Positions 57,231 through 64,000 of a stretch of 64,000 nt of DNA are shown in pieces. The first letter of the stretch is position 1. Each line of letters opens with the position of its first letter. Location: the NCBI RefSeq assembly GCF_030272615.1, contig NC_081412.1, forward strand, positions 671,362,852-671,426,851, read 5' to 3'. The notes beneath the pieces were generated by a model that was not told where the DNA came from, ran no database searches, and saw only the letters and a list, made by a program, of their open reading frames with translations. This stretch comes from Cryptomeria japonica (lineage: Eukaryota; Streptophyta; Pinopsida; Cupressales; Cupressaceae). A program made the translations under genes and the position numbers.

Positions 57231-60180
57231 TCTATTTATCTTTCTTTTTATAGATTATAGTGTGATATGAAACATTAACTCAAATAATTATTAGATAATT
57301 AAACTTGAAAGAATTTATAATAATCACATGTCAAGCCTTAGTATTGAATTATTTCTCTAAAACTTATTAGTCATAGAAAGATATAGATTTGTTGTCACAC
57401 TTTATTTGGTAGCCATATTTGTTCACTTTCAAAGAACCCATTAAAGATTATATATGATAGAAAGTAAAAAATTATAGACTTTTTAAAAATATTTATTTTC
57501 TTGTTATATTTATATTTATAAATATGGAGAAAAATTGATATAATATTATTTTATTTAAGTAATTATTTTATAGAAACATCATGGATTTGGGAAATGAATT
57601 TAAAGGCAAGTAATAGATATTTAAAAAAAAAACAATTTTGTTACTATATTTTGACACTTATAAATATGAAAAAAGTGCTTTTACATAATCTTAATATTTT
57701 TAAGTACTTAAATTTGAAACATCATGAAATTGAAATTATAGAAACATCATTATAATTTGTTTATAAAATAAAGAAATGTTTTATAGATTTGTTTAAAATA
57801 ATAATTTTATTTTGTTCGTATCTATAAATATGAAAAGATAATTTGATGTGATCTTAATTTATTTATTAAAAAATTATATTATAAAAACATGCTAAAATTG
57901 AAAATTGTACTTACAGATAGATATTTTAATAATAACATTTTTAACTATGTTCATATTTATAAAAATGAAAAAATAGAACTTTAAAATTGAAAACTGAAAA
58001 CTCTTTAATTATTTTTTGGCATTGACATGAGCATAATATTTAAGAATGGTAAAAATCTTGAAATGCGTAAATCAATGGTGTAGTTCTGGTCTTGGGGAAG
58101 GAACAACTTGTCTTTCTTTGTCTTTTGGTGATTCAAGTGAAGGACCTCATCTACCACTTAATATGGTTTGTCCTCAGGAGTAAACTACAAACAATTAGGA
58201 AAAAGAAATAGATTGAACAAAAATATTAGCGAAATCAATATGAGCAAATGAGGTAAGCTGTTGAAATTAGAAAGCATGGTGTTGAAATTAGAAAGCATGG
58301 TGTGGATATTTATAGAAGAGTGTGATAAACACCTCAAATGTTAAATTGTGTGTACTTTGCATGTATCAGTATTTGTAAAAACAAATTGACAGATCTATTT
58401 AGTTCCAAGATTTGATACAGACAAAGAGTATGATGCAATCGTTTCACTGCAAAACAATAATATAAGAGTTCTAATCAATAAAAAGAATGATGATTAACAT
58501 ACCCAAAAACTGGGTTTACTTCTGGGCATATTTTTGCACACAATTCCTCAATTGAAGCTGGATTTGTTAGGTCTAGAAGGTGAAAGCCCTCAAAGCATTA
58601 AGAAAAAAGAATTGTTTTATGAAATAATGGTCAAATTCTTCAATTTATGAGATTTCTATTTTTCTTTGGAAAAAATTCCTATCTTTCTCCCATGAAAAAC
58701 TCATTATCATACCTTCAAGTATTTCAGTTGACTAAAATCCAAAATAATCCAAAATCCTGCATGCATTAATATAACTAAAATCATAAAAGCCAATTAAAAA
58801 TATATAACGATTATAATTCCTTGAAATAAGACACAGAGAAACATTTCATTCATCAAATGGAGATAAAACACACTATAAAGGAAAACCATGCACAATATAT
58901 GTTGTGCATCTAATTTCTGAAAGTTTAAGACAATATGCAAAGCTATGAAAATTATAGAAATAACAACTATATATCTTTCTAAGTCTTCTACTATCAAAAG
59001 TGATGAATACCTAATACAAAGCAATTCCTGTTCAAATAGAAAATCTTCCTCATCTAGAAAAGATGATCAAAACAAAAAAGATTCCCACCCTATGCTTCTT
59101 ATGAAATTGAGTCCCCTTGCGCATGCAGTGGGTAGCATAAGTTGTTACAGTTGCAGATTGGGAGGACAAAGAAATTTGTAGAATGCAATGAAATGACGAG
59201 TAAGGTGTTTTAGCGATTTGGGAAATGTTTAATATTACATATAGTGATGCTATTTCTTTACCAACCCGACTCTTTGAATAGCCTCATTTTTCTTGTAGAT
59301 ACTCCATGTTTGTATACAAATCAAAGGCTTCATGAGAAGATCATTTAGATAGTTATTCAAATGAGAGTGAGTTCTATGTAGCAATCACTCTGTACAAAAT
59401 AAAACCAAACAAAGAAATGTAAAATAAAAAACTACTTACCAATTCCAGAATCGCATCTTGATATGTTTCCTAATTATGCAAAACACAAAATGACAGCTTT
59501 CAATTTGTTCTTATGTGAATCTGTCGTAAACCCAATTGACAATCATATTAAATGCAGTGCTCTAGTTTGGAAAGAGTGGCGTTAGGCATTGTGTATTTGC
59601 AAAAAACATTTCTTTAGTCTACGGATTGTGTAGAGTGGTTCACCTCGATGATCCAGTCAAGAAACCAACAGTAGTTACGGGGGAAGCAATGGCAGAGCTA
59701 GTCTATGTAGCGGGTGATTCAGCCGATCCTGTTGCTCATATAGATCCAAACTGAGAATCGGTTATGGATCCATATACTTTTTCCTTGAGTGGTGTCTTGG
59801 TGAACTGACTGCCCATTTTATATAGGCCCTCTTAATGTCTAAGCAGAGGCCTCACCCTCAGCATATCGTATACTGTATTTGATTTCTTCATTCAATTAAG
59901 AATGGAACCCTAGCAAGTTGTGAATAGAAACCACTTCAATGCGATAAGATTTGTTTCTTTTTAAAGCTACCGAGAGTGATGAAATTGAAATGCTTGCCCA
60001 AATGCATTTAGCGATGGAGAATATAAATTAAATTAGAATGTATCTACCCCATGCCTTTGTAACCAACTCTTTGCACTTCCATAAGTTTCATATTTTCCAC
60101 TTCTCTTGGATTTGTAACTATCTCCAAATCATCAATTTTCTTTAGTGTTTACACAAAATATTCTATTTTTATTCTATCTT
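57231..60180. other. AT-rich intergenic, nothing recognised
   Basis: No convincing gene. A 20 bp word (GTTGAAATTAGAAAGCATGG) is repeated in tandem at 58259-58300. The open frames at 58794-59181 have no supporting motif. Confidence 0.5.
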
Positions 60181-61239
60181 TCACCCCCTGCTGCGACTGT
60201 ATAGGAATGCCTCTCGACATAAATATTAAATGATAATAATGTATTTTAATTTATCTTTTATTATAATTTTTTATAAAATATTATATTTTAATATTTTATA
60301 ATTTAATATATTTTAATATTTAATTAATATTATATTATAGTTTTTAGTATTTATTAATTTAAAATTGTTTCAATTTTATTATTATATAAAATAAATTAAA
60401 AAAATAAAATATAAATATAAATATAAATAAAATATAATATAATATAATTCAAATTGTATAAATTTATCAAAATATTAAATATGTTAACATTAAGTAGAAC
60501 TATTGTATTTTAATTTATATTAATTTTAAATAAATGATTAATAATAATGCCTAAACCTTTTAATTTGATAAACATATCATATAATTTTAAATTTAGACTA
60601 TTCAAATTATTAAAATAAAAAAATAAACATTAAACTTTTTAAAAAAATCACTTACACAATTCATTTATTTAAAATGCGTGCCTATTTAATTTTCTTCCAC
60701 CAATAATAATAATAATAATAATATTTTAATACATATAATGTTTTGACTTTTTTTTTTACTTATTTTAATATATATTTCAAATTTTGTTTATTATTAGCTT
60801 AATTATTTCTTTTATAAAATTTTAAAATTATCTCATTTTATCTCTATTTCTATCTTTATTTTATACTCTCCTCCCTCTCAACATCTCCATCTTTATTATT
60901 ATATTTTAATATTTTATAATTTAACATATTTTTCATATTTAATTAATATTATATTATATTTTTTATATTTTTAAATTTATCAATTATATCAAATTTAATA
61001 TAATATTATATTAAATTTTTTGATATTATTGAACTTATCAAAAGATCAAAAAATACTTCTTTGACATTATTGAGAAATATTTTTAATATGGTATTGTTGA
61101 ATTTATCAACTATATCAAAAAATACTTCTATGACATTATACTAAATTTAAAAATTATAATTGACAATTTAAAATTGAAAAAAACATCATTTTGAATATTA
61201 TGTTCTATCAACAATGACCTAGTGTTCACCTAGAAATTT

Positions 61240-61440
61240 GTTTAATTAGATTTCTTTTTCATGGATACTTTTCCTTTCTTTTATCTACACAGTATAGAGA
61301 GCACCATTGACATTTTTATTAATTTATTAAAAAAAAAAAATCATAATTAGATTTATTTTTTCTGGATACTTCCTTCTTTTATCTATACAGTATAGATAGC
61401 ACCTTTGACTTCATTATTAATTTATTAAAAATTAAAATAT
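61240..61440. repeat. ~105 bp tandem duplication
   Basis: TAATTAGATTTCTTTTTC... and TAATTAGATTTATTTTTTC... units near 61242 and 61345 share ACAGTATAGA and ATTAATTTATTAAAA landmarks. Confidence 0.7.
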
Positions 61441-61639
61441 AATATTTTTTTTTTTTTAAATAATTAATAATCATGGTCAAACTTTCACTGCATATATATA
61501 CTTGCTAAGCTGTGAAAGATGGAATCGGGACTTTCCAATAGTGCCAGAAATGACGGGGAAAAAGAAGGCAATGATGATGTTATTATAGGTACACGACTAG
61601 TAGTTTTCAATACTCTTTAATAGAGAAAAATAGATTAAA

Positions 61640-61960
61640 TTTTCTCACATTCTGTTTACCCACCCTGCAAACAAAATTGCATCCATAAATCTGACATTTT
61701 TAACCCGATATATACTTAAAAATACCTATGAAAATCCACAGTCTTTCCCTCTTAAGCACTCAATAACATGACGTGGTCGTTAGTCGACCACTACTTTACA
61801 AACATCATATTAAGTACTATTTTTCCCACGCGTCGTATTCTCTTTCGTGTTGTTTTCTCATAATGCTTTTACCTATCCTGAAAAAACAACTTCCATCCCT
61901 AAATTTATCAATTTTAACCTAAAATATACTTAAACAACCATCTAAAATCCTTTCCTCTTT
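61640..61960 (+). repeat. Copy C: partial copy of the A/B repeat
   Basis: Aligns with about 50530-51030 of copy B, minus roughly 180 bp between CCCTCTTAAGCACT and ACATGACGTGGTCG. Its hairpin is perfect: GTGGTCG, 5-base loop, CGACCAC near 61773-61791. Confidence 0.8.
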
Positions 61961-62676
61961 AGTTTTTTATTAATATGATTTTTAAAATATTATATTTTAA
62001 TATTTTTTTAATTTAACATAATTAAAAATATATGTACAGTTTGAATTGGTCTAGTACTGGAAAACTTGTATTATTTAAAGAGAGCACACAAATTTGAATT
62101 CCACAAGGGGGAGGGTGTGTATGCCTTAACGACTTTGATCCATTATGGATCCAAGAAATAAATAAATAAATTTAATTAATTATATATTATATTTCTAAAT
62201 TTATTAATTTAAAATTTTTTCAATTTTATTATAATATAAAATAAATTTAAAAAATAAAAATAAAAAAAATAATATAATTTGAATTGTATAAATTTTGTCA
62301 TAATATAAAATATGTTAACATTTAGTAGCCCTGTTGTATTTTAATTTATATTAATTTTAAATAAACTATTAGACTAAGTTTTTAACTTAGGTGTTCTGAT
62401 TTTTAAATTAGATGTTTCTAAGTTTAAATTATTTAGGTGCTTTTCTTTAAAAAATATTTCACCATTGAGGACGCTGTGAATACTCAGTGATATCTCTGCG
62501 TTGACGTGGCCTTCGATGCTTGCGTGGAGGCCAACTTTGCACTAACGGTTGTGGAGGAGAATGTCTCCTCCATGTGGTTTGTTCCCTCTCTCCTTACTTA
62601 TGCAATGTCAGTCTGGTTTTTCTTTTGCATTTAAGATTGTTTACCTTTGTGCGTGTGAGCTATCTTTCAGCTCCTA

Positions 62677-64000
62677 ATGGAGCCGGAGGACTTTATTTCA
62701 CCTGATCCGCCTCCACTCACCCCTCATTCATCACCCTCAAGCTAGAAGAAATCCTTTGCCGAGACTGTTGCAAACCCTAACGATGGCATTGCTTCTGACG
62801 CTAAGTTCGTGGTTGGAACTACACGACCCGATGGAGAAGGTAAGACATCTGGAGTCACCATTGACCTTGCTTCCATTTCTCCTAATAGTGCTATGGTTCA
62901 AGAAATCATCTCTGAAAAAAATAGGCTTAAGTACACTGCTATCTTCTTTGCGGTACTTGATATTGAGAAATGCCCTCCCCGCAAGTTTTTAGATGATTGG
63001 TTTTATAGCTACTGGAATATAAAATTAGGTTACAGATTCTCCTTTTGCAGGCAAATCCAAAAATGGTTGTTTGTAATCTTTTTTAATTCTCGGGAAACAC
63101 AAGCTGAGGTCCTCAAAAAGAAGTATTGGGTTGTGGGAAATTATTCCTTTCAGGCCCTAGCCTGGTCACCTGAAGCCATTAACGAAGAAATCATGGCTCT
63201 ATCATGCCCTAGGTGGCTCCTTCTCAAAAATGTCCCTCCCTTCCTTTGGCGATTCCTTCCTCAAATCATCGAACCCATTGGTAAGGTAATAAGGATGGAT
63301 GAATCGAATATGTTAATCCCTCACCTTGATGCCAAAATGCTGGTATCGGTAAAACCAGGGATAGATATCCCTGAGATTCTTAGAATTAAGATCAAAAATG
63401 AAGAGTATGCATGCCCAATCGAAGTACTTGGAGGGCTAAATGCCTATTTTTTGTTCAAAAAAAATGGGCACCAATGTAAAAACTGCCCAATTATCAAGCA
63501 GAGAAATACAGGGGGTGAATCTCATCCCCCGAAGTCAGATCTTGGGAACCCTAAAATCCCCAACCCCACTCCACCCCAAACCAATGTGGAAAAAACTGAC
63601 ACTGCCTCCCCTATGGACTCTACTACCATTAACCCTAATTCAATGAATCCGATGGGAGGTGGAAGAAACTCTAATATCCCTATCTCAGACATGGTTTTTG
63701 GTATGCCTAATTTGGCTACCTCGGACCTATGCACATTTCAACCCCTGACTACCACTCCCATTTTTACTCCCATGGATACGGGCCATGTGCCTCATGATGA
63801 TAGTTTTCAGACTGTTGTCAATAAGAAACGTCGAAGGAAAACTTCTCAACAACTTGTAGCTGAAAAAATTAGGTCTGGCACCAAATTCACCACCCTGAAG
63901 ACCACCAGCACCCCCAAGGTTGATGTCTCTTCCCTAAGTCACTCAAAGGTTAAGTCGATGATTAAAAAGTTTGAGGGGGCTACTCATGGCTGTAATAATA
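62677..64000 (+). pseudogene. L1-type LINE ORF1 (DUF4283), runs off the window
   Basis: The reading frame from ATG 62677 has one TAG at 62743, at a Gln-like position, and is then open for about 418 codons to the window edge. It starts with KKSFAETVA, common near ORF1 starts. It then has a DUF4283-type region (about 63030-63300: QIQKWLFVIFFNSRE, LSCPRWLLLKNVPPFLWRFL), then PIEVLGGLNAYFLFKKNGHQ and a Pro/Ser/Thr-rich tail. The CCHC knuckle looks decayed: its first two Cys read Tyr and Phe (near 63441-63460), leaving only the last part. ORF1 proteins bind LINE RNA for target-primed reverse transcription; the endonuclease/RT ORF2 would lie beyond 64000. Domestication is possible but less likely. 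Confidence 0.72.

Larger units (their letters stand above)
60181..62458. repeat. Very AT-rich block with duplicated segments
   Basis: Segments near 60350-60540 and 62195-62370 share the same order of words (TTTATTAATTTAAAATT, TTGTATAAATTT, AATATGTTAACATT, GTATTTTAATTTATATTAAT) in the same orientation. An (AAT)n run lies at about 60702-60722. No coding sequence. Confidence 0.65.

Overview
This window reads as plant nuclear DNA from a large, repeat-filled genome. A conifer or other gymnosperm is my best guess, but only an inference from old nested LTR retrotransposons, multi-kilobase degenerate telomere-like DNA and a gymnosperm-style NLR fragment. I found no rRNA gene, no clear tRNA gene, no CRISPR array and no intact host gene. 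Almost everything recognisable is a decayed transposable element, plus one truncated NLR-type resistance gene and the 5' part of a LINE ORF1 that runs off the right edge.

Layout. 1-635: AT-rich, probably the end of a Ty3-type LTR. 636-8761: a decayed plus-strand Ty1/copia element (element 1) interrupted by a complete, non-coding LTR element at 2841-5578. 8762-9667 and 19463-20429: two halves of a repeat (copy A), split by a 9.8 kb minus-strand copia element (element 2, 9668-19462). Element 2 itself carries a 2.3 kb solo-LTR-like insertion at 14976-17300 with a perfect 5-bp target duplication. 20430-22410: minus-strand copia remnant lacking RT. 22426-23380: plus-strand LTR, primer site and a scrap of gag abutting a truncated NLR (23368-25317) that ends in four predicted membrane segments. 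25400-26710: a tRNA-derived SINE candidate and a DUF4283 (LINE ORF1) scrap. 26720-33675: three minus-strand copia fragments. 33760-34000: a cluster of perfect hairpins. 34220-35180: CT-rich low-complexity DNA with a ~480 bp higher-order period. 35185-38982: minus-strand LTR element with a coiled-coil gag, several CCHC knuckles and an unfamiliar downstream ORF. 39300-43245: degenerate plant-mobile-domain ORF, tandem-repeat DNA, polypurine tract and LTR, an order that resembles a Tat-type Ty3 element. 43250-45663: minus-strand copia gag, primer site and LTR. 47560-48890: degenerate long tandem repeat. 49402-51327: copy B of the repeat seen in copy A, without element 2, which supplies an empty site. 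53110-57230: long degenerate TTAGGG-type array containing a 66 bp triplication, a 154 bp duplication and a 114 bp MITE with an 8-bp target duplication. 57230-62450: AT-rich DNA with further duplicated blocks and a partial copy C. 62677-64000: LINE ORF1.

The elements form a readable order of events. The repeat family (copies A, B, C) was duplicated first. Elements 1 and 2 and the 20430 LTR then entered copy A. The solo LTR entered element 2, and the non-coding LTR element entered element 1. All retroelement reading frames carry stops, frameshifts or deletions, so none looks autonomous now. Percent differences quoted here were counted by eye over short stretches and are approximate.
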